This document shows positions 35,194 to 43,340 of a DNA stretch of 55,598 nt, in pieces (positions within the stretch are counted from its first letter, which is position 1; each line of letters starts with the position of its first letter). The notes under the pieces were generated by a model, which worked only from the letters and a program-made list of their open reading frames with translations, was not told the origin of the DNA and ran no database searches. The stretch comes from Pseudomonadota bacterium (GTDB taxonomy: Bacteria > Myxococcota_A > Bradymonadia > Bradymonadales > GCA-2716585): assembly GCA_005804885.1 (NCBI GenBank), contig SYOX01000232.1, forward strand, positions 1-55,598, read 5' to 3'. The translations under genes were made by a program, and so were the position numbers.

Positions 35194-35802
35194 TCACCCC
35201 ACCTTCGGCATCACCAGCTGGACGCGCCGCGTGAACGACAGCGCCTCCACCTCCCCCGTCCTGGCATTGCCCTTGCCAAAGATCCCCTGACCCTGGATCT
35301 CCATGGACATCAACGACGCCTCGATGGCCACCTCGACCTCGGCCTGACGCCCCTCCTGGCCCGCCAGCTCCTTCAGGATCGCCTCGGGCCACTGGACTTC
35401 CTGCTGCGCCACCAGGATCTCTCGCCCCTCCGGCAGCGGCGACGTCATCCACCTCGGCCCACGCCGCGACCTGAGCTGCCTGTTCCTGTTGCCTTCGATC
35501 AGGGCGCTGAAGTCGCTCAACACCCACCGCGCCTCGCCGATCAGCAAGGCCACGGACGTCACGTTGGCCATCGGGTCGTCGCTCGTGTGCCGCAGCCCCG
35601 CCGGCTGGCCCGTCTGGTTCGCGAAGAAGGCGCTGATGACCAGCTTCTCCTTGTTGGCGGCGCCCTTGATCGTGCACGTCACCGACGCTGGCTCCGGCTC
35701 GTCGTAGGCCAGCGCCGCCGAGGGCCTCAACACCCCCAACCCCAGCAAGGCCGCGCCAAGCTTCGCGAATTGCCGCCTCGTCACCCGCTCTTGAACCATC
35801 AT
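35194..35802 (-). CDS. Tat-exported protein of unknown function
   Basis: A 202-residue protein. AGGAGG precedes the ATG at 35802. The N-terminus is a twin-arginine signal: TRRQFAKLGAALLGLG, with a hydrophobic core and an AxA cleavage site (SAALA, near residue 32). Tat export suggests a protein that folds, or binds a cofactor, before export, but no cofactor motif is visible. The mature part has repeated strands (SVTCTIKGAANKEKLVISAF, VEVAIEASLMSMEI) consistent with a beta-sandwich. It is followed at 4 bp by the 34101 gene. Confidence 0.65.
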   Translation of the reverse strand: MMVQERVTRRQFAKLGAALLGLGVLRPSAALAYDEPEPASVTCTIKGAANKEKLVISAFFANQTGQPAGLRHTSDDPMANVTSVALLIGEARWVLSDFSALIEGNRNRQLRSRRGPRWMTSPLPEGREILVAQQEVQWPEAILKELAGQEGRQAEVEVAIEASLMSMEIQGQGIFGKGNARTGEVEALSFTRRVQLVMPKVG

Positions 35803-35855
35803 GATCGCGCCTCCTGTGCTGTCGCGGTCCGAGCCCTGGCAACGACGACGGCGAA

Positions 35856-35956
35856 GAAACGATCCAACACCCGCGATATTTTTCGGCCTTGTCGTAGCGC
35901 TGCGCGCCGATGAGATCGAGCAGGAGCGAAACGATCCAACACCCGCGATATTTTTC
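35856..35956. repeat. 29-bp perfect direct repeat, 72-bp spacing
   Basis: GAAACGATCCAACACCCGCG followed by ATATTTTTC occurs at 35856-35884 and 35928-35956. Both lie in the 169-bp spacer between two minus-strand genes, just upstream of the Tat-protein start and just after the end of the 35972 gene. Its AT-rich half is unusual for this genome. Confidence 0.9.
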
Positions 35957-35971
35957 AGCCCCCGTGAGCCC

Positions 35972-37036
35972 TCAAAACGCGAGGAAGTCGCTCGGCCGCT
36001 GGCGGCGCGTGACGATGATCCGGGCTTTCTTGATCTTGCCCTCCTTGGCCTCCACCACGCCTCGGCAGGTGAAGGGCTGGGGCGAGGCGCGGTCGTACTC
36101 GTCGCCGATCTTGAGCCAGACCGAGAAGCGCTCGCCGTCGCGCTCCAGCCTCGCGGCCTCGTAGTCCGTCAGGCTCTTGGCGAAGTCGCGCTCCTCGGGA
36201 TCGCCGCTGCGGGCGCAGCCGATCTTGCCGGCGGCCAGGAACTTGCCGTCCACCTCCTTGCCGTCGACCACGAGCCAGAGCTCGTTGAAGGCGTAGTTGG
36301 TGCCGTCCCAGACGAACTCGAACTTGAAGGGCTTGCCCGGCTTGACGGCGGTGGCCGCGACCTCGTCGCCCGGCTCGTTCCACGAGCGGCCCTCTTCGAG
36401 CCAGGCCAGGTAGCCGCCGAAGCCGCACAGCGCCACCATCATCAGGGTCAGCGCCGCGCAGCCGACCTTGAAGATCTTGCCGCCCTTGCCGCCGGAGGCG
36501 CGGGGAGGCGGCGGCCCTGGAGGCGCGCCGCCGAGGACGGACCAGTCCGGCCCGCCGCTGACGTCGATCTCCAGCTCGGAGGCGATGTCGGCCAGCATGG
36601 CCTCGACCGTGATCGGGGAGACATCCTGGCCTCGGACGCGCATGGTGACGCCGCCCGGCGCCGAGCGCCACTCGGCCCAGAAGGCCCGCGGGGCGCCGCC
36701 GTCGTCGTCGGAGCCCTTCTCCAGCACGAAGTAGCGGATCGGGCCGGTCGACCCGGCCTTGCGCGCCAGCGCCACCGCGTGGCACTCGGCGGGCGCCTTC
36801 GGGGCGGGCATCATGACGGCGATCGCGTCCACGCCGGGGACGCTGCTGATCGGTCGGACCTCGAAGCCCGCGAAGTTGCCCTTGTCCGCAGCCCCGAGGC
36901 CCTGCCCGGCCTCGTTCCAGACGCGCTCCAGCGGCGCGGCGCCCTCCGAGGAGAGCCGCCGCCACCAGCCCTGGGGGTCCTTGTGGACCTCGGCGGCGAG
37001 GCGCTGGTGGGCGAACCTGTAGAATTGCTGGCGCAT
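35972..37036 (-). CDS. Single-pass membrane protein of unknown function
   Basis: A 354-residue protein. GGGAGGGG precedes the ATG at 37036. Residues 1-165 form a soluble cytoplasmic domain. A Pro/Gly-rich stretch (GGAPPGPPPPRASGGKGGK) leads to one transmembrane helix (VGCAALTLMMVALCGFGGYLAW, about residues 193-212; core CAALTLMMVALCGF). The extracytoplasmic domain of about 140 residues has a strand pattern (KFEFVWDGTNYAFNELWLVV) and two Cys (IGCARSG, FTCRGVV) that could form a disulfide. This is a signalling-like layout with no known domain that I can identify. Confidence 0.6.
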   Translation of the reverse strand: MRQQFYRFAHQRLAAEVHKDPQGWWRRLSSEGAAPLERVWNEAGQGLGAADKGNFAGFEVRPISSVPGVDAIAVMMPAPKAPAECHAVALARKAGSTGPIRYFVLEKGSDDDGGAPRAFWAEWRSAPGGVTMRVRGQDVSPITVEAMLADIASELEIDVSGGPDWSVLGGAPPGPPPPRASGGKGGKIFKVGCAALTLMMVALCGFGGYLAWLEEGRSWNEPGDEVAATAVKPGKPFKFEFVWDGTNYAFNELWLVVDGKEVDGKFLAAGKIGCARSGDPEERDFAKSLTDYEAARLERDGERFSVWLKIGDEYDRASPQPFTCRGVVEAKEGKIKKARIIVTRRQRPSDFLAF

Positions 37037-37224
37037 GATCCCCTCCCTTGGTGGTGTCCGCGTGGTGATTGCCGAAATGGATCGGGGACAGAGAGCGAAT
37101 GAGAACGCCTTGCGAGGGGAGGCTGTGAAGGTCCCTGAACCCGACCTGTTCTACCAACGACTGTCTGGACGCCGAAGGTAGCAGGAATCCGCGCGATCGG
37201 CCAGCCGCAGCGCGCCCTTGAGGG

Positions 37225-37983
37225 TCAGCGCCGCGACGGGCTCCACAGGACGGAGAGCTTGACGTCGACCGCGTCAGGGTCGGCCTCGGCCTCCTTGTCC
37301 AGCGCGACGATCAGGGGGACGAGGGACTCCTCGTAGAGGGCCTGGAGGCGGGCCAGGGAGGCCGGCGAGGCGCGAAAGGCGAGGTTGCGGACGAGGGCCT
37401 GGTCGTCCTGCCGGTCGAAGCGGGCCTCGATGGCGGTAAAGACGTGATCCATGAGCGTGTCCAGGCCGTCGATCCGGGCCATCCAGGGCGCCACGGGGAG
37501 GCGGTGGACGCCTCGGACGGGCGCGAAGCGCTCGGTGCGGCCCTTCACCCGGCGCAAGCGCCCCTCGGCCACGAGGCGCTCGACGGCGGCGGCGACCGCG
37601 TCGGCGTCCTGGTCCAGCTCACGGACAAGGCGCTTGAGGCTCAGGGGCTCGGCCCGCAGCAGGGAGAGGATCTGGCGGCCAGCGCCGTGCTCGCGCTCGG
37701 GGGCCAGGAAGTGGGCCTTGAGGTCGCCGGAGAGCCTGGCCGCCTTGGTCATCCCGACCCCGAAGCGCTCCGTGATCTCGCGCATCTTGAGCCCGCGCCG
37801 CCGAGCCGTCTGGAAGGCGGCCAGCTCGACAAGCTCAACAAGTTCGGACATCTGCGCGTCGATCTTGAGCCCGGCCCGCGCCGCCAGCCCCATGCAGGAG
37901 AACACGATCCGCCGCCAGTCCTCCCGCCCGAGGCCCGGCGGCGCAGGCGAGCTGTCTCGTCCGACCGCGCCTGGATCAATCAC
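37225..37983 (-). CDS. Winged-helix-type regulatory protein, unassigned
   Basis: A 252-residue protein. The GTG start at 37983 overlaps the stop of the cysteine-rich lipoprotein gene by 8 bp. A first helix-turn-helix is likely at about 65-85 (LKMREITERFGVGMTKAARL) and a winged helix at about 100-145 (ILSLLRAEPLSLKRLVREL, VERLVAEGRLRRVKG). The C-terminal 100 residues are helical and could bind a partner. It is likely a transcription regulator, but the family is not one I can name. Being coupled to a lipoprotein gene is unusual for a regulator. Confidence 0.5.
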   Translation of the reverse strand: MIDPGAVGRDSSPAPPGLGREDWRRIVFSCMGLAARAGLKIDAQMSELVELVELAAFQTARRRGLKMREITERFGVGMTKAARLSGDLKAHFLAPEREHGAGRQILSLLRAEPLSLKRLVRELDQDADAVAAAVERLVAEGRLRRVKGRTERFAPVRGVHRLPVAPWMARIDGLDTLMDHVFTAIEARFDRQDDQALVRNLAFRASPASLARLQALYEESLVPLIVALDKEAEADPDAVDVKLSVLWSPSRR

Positions 37984-38920
37984 CGCCGCACCGCTCGCCC
38001 TGGGCGTCCGGGCAGCAGGGGTGAGGGGTCAGGCGGTTGGGATCGACCTCAATGCACTGCCCCGAGTCCCGCGCGGCGCACTCGTCGACCGTCAACAGAT
38101 CCTCCTCAAGGATGTCGCCCTCGACCAGGAACTCGCAGCAGCAGTTGGCCGCCTCCACCCGCCGACACAGGAGCGACTCGCTGAAGCGGAAGCAGTCCTG
38201 GTTCTCGACCTCGCACTCGTCGGTGGGCTCGAAGCCCTCCGGGCACTCCGGCGCGTCCGGCCCGGTGCAGAACACCCCCGGCGCGATCTCCTCGCACACG
38301 GCGTCATCCTGAAAACACTCGGCGGCGCTGCCCACCTGCGTCTGCCCCTCCGGGCATTGCGGAGGCTGCGGCGCGTCTGGCCCTGTGCAGAAGACCCCCG
38401 GCGCGATCTCCTCGCACACGGCGTCATCTTGCAGGCACTCGGCGGCGCTGCCCACGCGCTCCTGACCCTCCGGACACTCGGGCTCTCCCCCGCCCTCGCA
38501 CGCCGCGTCCTCGCACTGCTCGCCCTCGCCGCAATCGCTGTCGCCGACGCACTCGGCCTCGGCCCAGAGCTGCGGGTTGCGCGAGCGGTGCGCGCGGGCG
38601 ACCGCCTCGCGCCGACCGCGCTCCAGCGGCCCCGCCGAGCAGATCCCCACCGGGCCGAAGGAGGTCAAGGTCGAAAAATCCGCCGGGCAGCGAAAGCCGT
38701 TCTCGATCACCACCGCCGCCTCAAAGACACAGAAGCTCTCCCCCTCGACCTCCACAAGCTCGCCCGCGCCGCAATCGACGCCCTCCGGCTCCGGGCCGTC
38801 GTCCTCACACCCCGCGACGACCGCCATCGACAGCGCCACGGCGAGCCACAACGCCACCCCAGACGACGCGAGCCCCGCCCCGCGCTCACCCCTTGTCTTG
38901 ATCCCCCACCTCATCATCAT
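37976..38920 (-). CDS. Cysteine-rich lipoprotein with a duplicated module
   Basis: A 314-residue lipoprotein. Three ATGs in a row (38920, 38917, 38914) compete; 38914 has the better spacing to AGGGG, but the protein is otherwise the same. Lipobox VVAGC, then an acidic linker. About 25 cysteines are spread through the rest. A module occurs twice in tandem: VGSAAEC, QDDAVCEEIAPG, VFCTGPDAP (about 160-195 and 196-231). Near the end is NCCCEF. This is the style of secreted disulfide-rich surface proteins of predatory or soil bacteria. Function unknown. Confidence 0.68.
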   Translation of the reverse strand: MMMRWGIKTRGERGAGLASSGVALWLAVALSMAVVAGCEDDGPEPEGVDCGAGELVEVEGESFCVFEAAVVIENGFRCPADFSTLTSFGPVGICSAGPLERGRREAVARAHRSRNPQLWAEAECVGDSDCGEGEQCEDAACEGGGEPECPEGQERVGSAAECLQDDAVCEEIAPGVFCTGPDAPQPPQCPEGQTQVGSAAECFQDDAVCEEIAPGVFCTGPDAPECPEGFEPTDECEVENQDCFRFSESLLCRRVEAANCCCEFLVEGDILEEDLLTVDECAARDSGQCIEVDPNRLTPHPCCPDAQGERCGGD

Positions 38921-39032
38921 CCCCTGGCCTCCCGCGCCCGACGTCAACACCGCCCCGCCTGTCCACAAGGCCCCGAAGGGCACCCCAAAGATAGCGCGTC
39001 CTTGACGCCGCGCAACACTTTTTTCGCCACAG

Positions 39033-39062
39033 CGATAAAAACGTCATCCCGAGCTTGTCAAT
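39033..39062 (-). promoter_or_regulatory. Candidate promoter for the cysteine-rich lipoprotein gene
   Basis: On the minus strand TTGACA (39057-39062), 18-bp spacer, TTATCG (39033-39038), inside an AT-rich patch of the 258-bp divergent spacer shared with the ComM gene. The -10 is weak. Confidence 0.4.
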
Positions 39063-39178
39063 GACCTCGGCGCGGGCGTCCTGGGCCGCGGCCCCATCAA
39101 CAAAGGACGCAACATCTCGCCGGGGTCGCCCGACAACGCCGCCCGCTGGACGTGGGGAGCTGGCCGAGGGAGGGCGAG

Positions 39179-40732
39179 ATGATATCGACGGTGACATCGG
39201 GGGCGGTGCTGGGGATCGACGCGCGCAGGATCAGCGTCGAGGTGGACATGGGCTATGGCCTTCAGGGCTTTGAGACGGTGGGGTTGCCGGACGGGGCGGT
39301 CAGGGAGGCCAGGGTGCGGGTCAAGAGCGCGCTGGTCAACTGCGAGCTGGAGTGGCCGGTCAAGCGCATCACGGTCAACATGGCGCCGGCGGACATCCGC
39401 AAGGACGGCTCGTGCTTTGACGTGCCGATCGCGGTTGGGGTGCTGGCGTCCTCGGGGCAGATCGGGGTCGAGGGGCCGGGCTGGTCGCTGTCGGACTTCA
39501 TGATCGTGGGGGAGCTGTCGCTGACGGGGGAGGTCAGGCCGGTGCGGGGCGCGCTGCCGCTGGCGATCTGCGCCCGCGATCTGGGCCTCAAGGCCATCGC
39601 GCTGCCGCGCGAGAACGCCGCCGAGGCGGCCGTGGTCGAGGGGATCGAGGTGTTGCCGATCGGGCACCTGCGGGAGCTGGTGGCCTTCTTCCGGGGCAGA
39701 GAGGCCATCGAGGCCGCCGCGCCGAGGCCGGATGAGGAGGAGATCGAGGAGCGCTACCCCTTCGATTTTTCGGAGGTCAGGGGTCAGGAGAGCGCCAAGC
39801 GCGCCCTGGAGGTGGCCGCCGCCGGGGGTCACAACGTCTTGATGGTGGGCGTGCCGGGGTCGGGCAAGACGATGCTGGCCCGTCGCATCTCCACGATCCT
39901 GCCGAGCATGAGCTTCGAAGAATCCCTTGAGACGACGAAGATTTACAGCTCAATGGGGTTGCTCAGCGAGGGCGGGGGGCTGGTGCGTCATCGACCTTTC
40001 AGGGCGCCGCACCATACGATCTCGTCGGTGGGGCTGGTGGGCGGCGGGGTGGGGATGCCCAGGGCCGGCGAGATCAGCCTGGCGCACAACGGGGTGCTCT
40101 TCCTGGACGAGCTGCCGGAGTTCAACAAGCACACGCTGGAGGTGCTCCGTCAGCCGCTTGAGGACCAGAAGATCACCATCAGCCGCTCGATGGTCACGCT
40201 GACGTGGCCGGCCTCGGTGACGCTGATCGCCTCGATGAACCCGTGTCCTTGCGGCTATGCGGGGGACACGGGGCGGTCGTGCGCCTGCGCGTCGCACCAG
40301 ATCGCCCGATACCAGTCCCAGCTCTCGGGGCCGCTGCTGGACAGGATCGACATCCACATCGACGTGCCGGCGGTGCGCTATCGGGATCTGAAGGAGGCCG
40401 GGCAGGCCGACACCAGCGCCGCGATCCGCCAGCGCGTCCAGCGGGCCAGGGACATCCAGCGCGACCGCTTCGAGGGTCGCCCGCTGCACTGCAACGCCCA
40501 GATGCGCCCTCGGGAGATGAAGGCCTTCTGCAAGATCGACGAGGCCGGCCACGGGCTGCTGGAGCGGGTCATCGACCGGCTGGGCATGTCGGCCCGCACC
40601 CACGGCCGCATCCTCAAGGTCGCCCGCACCATCGCCGATCTGGCCGGCGCCGAGGCCCCCGACGCCATCACCGTCGAGCACCTGGCCGAGGCCGTCCAGT
40701 ACAGGATCCTCGACCGCCAGCAGCGCCCTTGA
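39179..40732 (+). CDS. comM: ComM/YifB family Mg-chelatase-like AAA+ ATPase
   Basis: A 517-residue protein; GGGAGGGCGAG before the ATG at 39179. It has the N-terminal ChlI-like fold (GFETVGLPDGAVREARVRV), Walker A GVPGSGKT (224-231), Walker B VLFLDELPEF, sensor and arginine motifs, and the zinc-like Cys cluster NPCPCGYAGDTGRSCAC characteristic of YifB. In Vibrio and Acinetobacter, ComM is a hexameric helicase that promotes branch migration in natural transformation. Most bacteria encode one copy, including many that are not known to be competent. It stands alone. Confidence 0.92.
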   Translation: MISTVTSGAVLGIDARRISVEVDMGYGLQGFETVGLPDGAVREARVRVKSALVNCELEWPVKRITVNMAPADIRKDGSCFDVPIAVGVLASSGQIGVEGPGWSLSDFMIVGELSLTGEVRPVRGALPLAICARDLGLKAIALPRENAAEAAVVEGIEVLPIGHLRELVAFFRGREAIEAAAPRPDEEEIEERYPFDFSEVRGQESAKRALEVAAAGGHNVLMVGVPGSGKTMLARRISTILPSMSFEESLETTKIYSSMGLLSEGGGLVRHRPFRAPHHTISSVGLVGGGVGMPRAGEISLAHNGVLFLDELPEFNKHTLEVLRQPLEDQKITISRSMVTLTWPASVTLIASMNPCPCGYAGDTGRSCACASHQIARYQSQLSGPLLDRIDIHIDVPAVRYRDLKEAGQADTSAAIRQRVQRARDIQRDRFEGRPLHCNAQMRPREMKAFCKIDEAGHGLLERVIDRLGMSARTHGRILKVARTIADLAGAEAPDAITVEHLAEAVQYRILDRQQRP

Positions 40733-40835
40733 GCCTCGCCGCCCCCTCCTCCCTCGCTTGAGAGCGCATGACCAGGACGACCGAAGCGACGGTGTGGCGC
40801 CACGACAGAGGTTGACACCCGAGGCTTGAGCCATA

Positions 40836-40887
40836 GTTTCTTGAATCATGGAGTTTCTTGCGCAAGAAACTCCACGATTCAAGAAAC
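40836..40887 (+). promoter_or_regulatory. 52-bp near-perfect palindrome, likely AbiEi-type operator
   Basis: Two 26-bp arms (40836-40861 and 40862-40887) with one mismatch. Each arm holds two direct copies of GTTTCTTG 17 bp apart, so the site has four half-sites. It ends 13 bp before the start codon. A TTGACA hexamer lies at 40812-40817, so bound repressor would cover the -10 region and the transcription start. Confidence 0.85.
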
Positions 40888-40900
40888 ATCGAGAGGCGAC

Positions 40901-41941
40901 ATGATCCCCAACGACGACAACCTGGATGAGAGCGCCAGCGCGGCGCTCTGGATGCGACAGGGCGCCGGCCTGCCCGAGGGGCTGCGTTTTGAGGTGGAGT
41001 CGCCCCCAGGGGCCGATTCGCGGGTCGCGCTGGCCAGCCTGCGAGGCCTGGGCTTCGACGCGCGCTTTTGTGTTCAAATCCTGTCCGAGACGACCCCCGC
41101 CAGAGTTCTGGCGGCGATCACCCGATCGGGCGATCGGGTGGATTGTGAGGAGGGTCATCGGCTCTTTGTGCTGCCCTACTTGTCGAGTCGTACCGCCGAG
41201 GTCTTGTGGTCGGCGCAGATCAGCACATTGGATCTGTGTGGAAACTATCAGATCCTGTTACCTGGCAAGATGTTGATGAGGCACCTGGGCCAGCCCAACA
41301 GGTTTCCGGCCTCCGCGCCCATACAAGACATCTGGGGAGGGACAAGCGGCCTTGTGCCCAGAGTCTTGTTGCTTCAGCGGCGCTTCGAGACCGCTACAGC
41401 GCTCCGACAACAGATCGAGGCGCTTGGAGGGTCCATCAGCAAGGGGACCGTCTCCAAGGTCCTGTGGGCGCTCGAAGAGTCGCTGTGGGTTCGCCGCGGC
41501 GAAGGGATCGTCCTGCAACACCCGGGCGCCCTGCTCGACGCCTTCGTCGAGGGCCGACGGCCTGCCCGCGTCCAGCGTCGCCAGACGGTGAAGTTCACCA
41601 CGCCCGGCTGGGTCATCCCCAATGGGCTCTCATCCCCGCGGGCGGCGTGGCTTGATCCTGGGGCCTTCGTGCTTTGGGGAGAGTCGGGCCAGCGGGAGGT
41701 CCTGGTGACGGACAACCTGAGGCAGTTCCTGGAGTTGCCAGGCGTCGAAGCGGCAGGCCGGTTTGCAGACGCGGAGGTCATCGAGACACAAGACCCCGGC
41801 GTGTTCTTCGCGCTGGCGAAGGGACCAAGGGGACCGCTCGTCTCAAAACTTGAGGTCTTTCTGCGGCTCGCGGCTGGCGACAAGAGGGATCGCGACGCCG
41901 CGGCGCAGCTTCGGGGCGAACTTCTCAAGGAAGATCCATGA
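40901..41941 (+). CDS. AbiEi-like antitoxin/transcription regulator
   Basis: A 346-residue cytoplasmic protein. GAGAGG selects ATG 40901; an earlier ATG would translate the operator. The N-terminal half is a beta-rich domain (VLAAITRSGDRVDCEEGHRL, LCGNYQILLPGKMLMRHLGQ). A winged helix-turn-helix lies at about 158-205 (LLLQRRFETATALRQQIEAL, KGTVSKVLWALEESLWVRRG). Its TGA overlaps the ATG of the nucleotidyltransferase by 4 bp. This is the order and coupling of AbiE systems: AbiEi binds an inverted repeat and represses the operon. Codon choice is less GC-strict than in neighbours, a sign of transfer. Confidence 0.72.
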   Translation: MIPNDDNLDESASAALWMRQGAGLPEGLRFEVESPPGADSRVALASLRGLGFDARFCVQILSETTPARVLAAITRSGDRVDCEEGHRLFVLPYLSSRTAEVLWSAQISTLDLCGNYQILLPGKMLMRHLGQPNRFPASAPIQDIWGGTSGLVPRVLLLQRRFETATALRQQIEALGGSISKGTVSKVLWALEESLWVRRGEGIVLQHPGALLDAFVEGRRPARVQRRQTVKFTTPGWVIPNGLSSPRAAWLDPGAFVLWGESGQREVLVTDNLRQFLELPGVEAAGRFADAEVIETQDPGVFFALAKGPRGPLVSKLEVFLRLAAGDKRDRDAAAQLRGELLKEDP

Positions 41942-42366
41942 CGGCGCTTCTTGAAGAGTCGCTCGGCGCGTTGATACGACAGCTTGGGCCCGAAGGACCG
42001 CAGCCTGTCCTGTGTGGGGGCTTCGGGCTGGTGCTTCGTCACCAGCACCTCGTCCGCTCAGGCGCCAGGACCTTGATGCCGCTTGTTCCGGCGCGCTCGA
42101 CCGAGGACCTCGATCTCCTGCTGGTCGAAGACATCATCACCGATCTGGACAACGTTCATCGGCTTCGAGACGCGCTGCTGGCGCTTGGATATGGCGTCGT
42201 CCCCGAGGCGAGGCACTTTCAGTTCTCCCGTGAGGTGTCTGTGCATGGTCAGCCGCGGGTGGTGAAGTTCGATCTGCTCGCGTCGAGACCCGCCGATCCT
42301 GCGCGCGTGAAGATAAACGGGCCACGAATCCGCCCCCTGGCGCCAGGGACATCCACGCGAGGCTGA
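41938..42366 (+). CDS. AbiEii-like nucleotidyltransferase, N-terminal part (frameshifted)
   Basis: Start of the toxin-type nucleotidyltransferase. Active-site pattern: Gly27-Gly28 (LCGGFGL) and Thr55, Asp57, Asp59 (RSTEDLDLLL). AbiEii/AbiGii toxins transfer GTP or other nucleotides, recently shown for some members to modify tRNA. The frame stops at 42366. After a run of three G (42346-42348) the reading frame one base back continues as DIHARLTPEAFSAHEHPLTM into the next part. One missing G explains the break. Confidence 0.7.
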   Translation: MTALLEESLGALIRQLGPEGPQPVLCGGFGLVLRHQHLVRSGARTLMPLVPARSTEDLDLLLVEDIITDLDNVHRLRDALLALGYGVVPEARHFQFSREVSVHGQPRVVKFDLLASRPADPARVKINGPRIRPLAPGTSTRG

Positions 42367-42404
42367 CACCTGAAGCCTTCAGCGCCCACGAGCACCCCCT
42401 TACG

Positions 42405-42797
42405 ATGTGGCTCGACGTGGCAGGCGATCCTGTCCAGGTCTTCGTCGTACACCCCTTCACCCACGTCATCATGAAGCTCCACGCCCTGGGAGACAGAATC
42501 GACGACGCCGAGGATGACTTCGGGCGCCGTCACGCGCTCGATCTCTACCGACTCCTCGCCATGACGACCGAGGGGGACTGGGATATCGCTTCGAAGCTGT
42601 GTGGCAAGTACGTCGACGAGCCCGCCTTCAAGAAGTCCCGCGATCTGGTGAGCGGGTTGTTTCTCTCTGAGGGCGGCCTGGGTCGCTTGAGACTCCGCGA
42701 GGCCGCTCGCGGCGCTGGCGTTGACCTTTCTGTCGCGGAAGTGGCCGCGCTCCTTCGAGATTGGTTGATGATGGCCGAGCGAGGCGCGACGCCTTGA
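42405..42797 (+). CDS. AbiEii-like nucleotidyltransferase, C-terminal part (frameshifted)
   Basis: Continuation of the gene above; 42405 is only the first ATG in the restored frame. It contains VVHPFTHVIMKLHALGDR, matching the conserved lysine helix of AbiEii proteins (xxHPxxxxxxKLxAxxDR), then RRHALDLYRLLAM and helices to the C-terminus. Joined, the protein has about 286 residues, normal for the family. If the shift is real, the toxin is dead while the antitoxin and operator stay intact. Confidence 0.65.
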   Translation: MWLDVAGDPVQVFVVHPFTHVIMKLHALGDRIDDAEDDFGRRHALDLYRLLAMTTEGDWDIASKLCGKYVDEPAFKKSRDLVSGLFLSEGGLGRLRLREAARGAGVDLSVAEVAALLRDWLMMAERGATP

Positions 42798-42901
42798 GCG
42801 AGCAGCGCCGGCAGAGCGGGGCTTGAGGGGCGAGGCGGAGTTGTGCTCTTTAGCTCTGAGCGGCGCCCTCGGGGGGATGGCCGCGCGAGCAAGGAGAGCC
42901 G

Positions 42902-43312
42902 ATGATCTACGTCTACCGCGCCCGGGGAACGGACCTCTACAAGATCGGCTACACGGCCCGGAGCGCCGAGGACAGGGTCAAGGAGTGGCAGGCGGGCTGC
43001 CCTTACCCGCTGGACCTCATCGGGACGATCAAGGGCACTCTGACCCAGGAGAAGAGGCTCCACGGCCAGCTCAAGCGCCAGGGCAAGTGGAAGTCGGAGG
43101 CCGCGGGGGTGGAGTGGTTCGTCCTGAACGATGAGGACGTCGAGCAGATCCTCGGGGGCGCGCCGAGGTCGCAGGCCGAGCCGGTGGCGGGCTTCGCGAT
43201 GGAGGTGGCCGAGGATCTGGCCAGGACCAGGATCAACGCGCTGTCGCGCCGGAGCGGGTGCATGGGGATCTTCGGCACCATGGTCAAGGTCTTCTTGAGG
43301 CGGCGGCGTTGA
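42902..43312 (+). CDS. T5orf172/MUG113-type GIY-YIG superfamily protein
   Basis: A 136-residue protein with AAGGAG before the ATG. The N-terminal 90 residues match T5orf172-like domains: IYVYRARGTDLYKIGYT (GIY-YIG core strand-turn-strand), then ERVKEW-type helix (RVKEWQAGCPYPLDLI) and a late helix with EKRLHGQLK. Relatives occur in phages and in regulators and nucleases. The basic C-terminus (KVFLRRRR) may bind DNA. It follows the AbiE-like module by 104 bp and could be part of the same transferred block. A nuclease role is an inference. Confidence 0.7.
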   Translation: MIYVYRARGTDLYKIGYTARSAEDRVKEWQAGCPYPLDLIGTIKGTLTQEKRLHGQLKRQGKWKSEAAGVEWFVLNDEDVEQILGGAPRSQAEPVAGFAMEVAEDLARTRINALSRRSGCMGIFGTMVKVFLRRRR

Positions 43313-43340
43313 TGTTGGCGTGGCAGGGCGAGGAGGGGAG

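Noticed and set aside
40826..40900. Upstream ATG at 40826 as start of the AbiEi-like gene
   Set aside because: It would translate the 52-bp operator palindrome; ATG 40901 has a proper ribosome-binding site.
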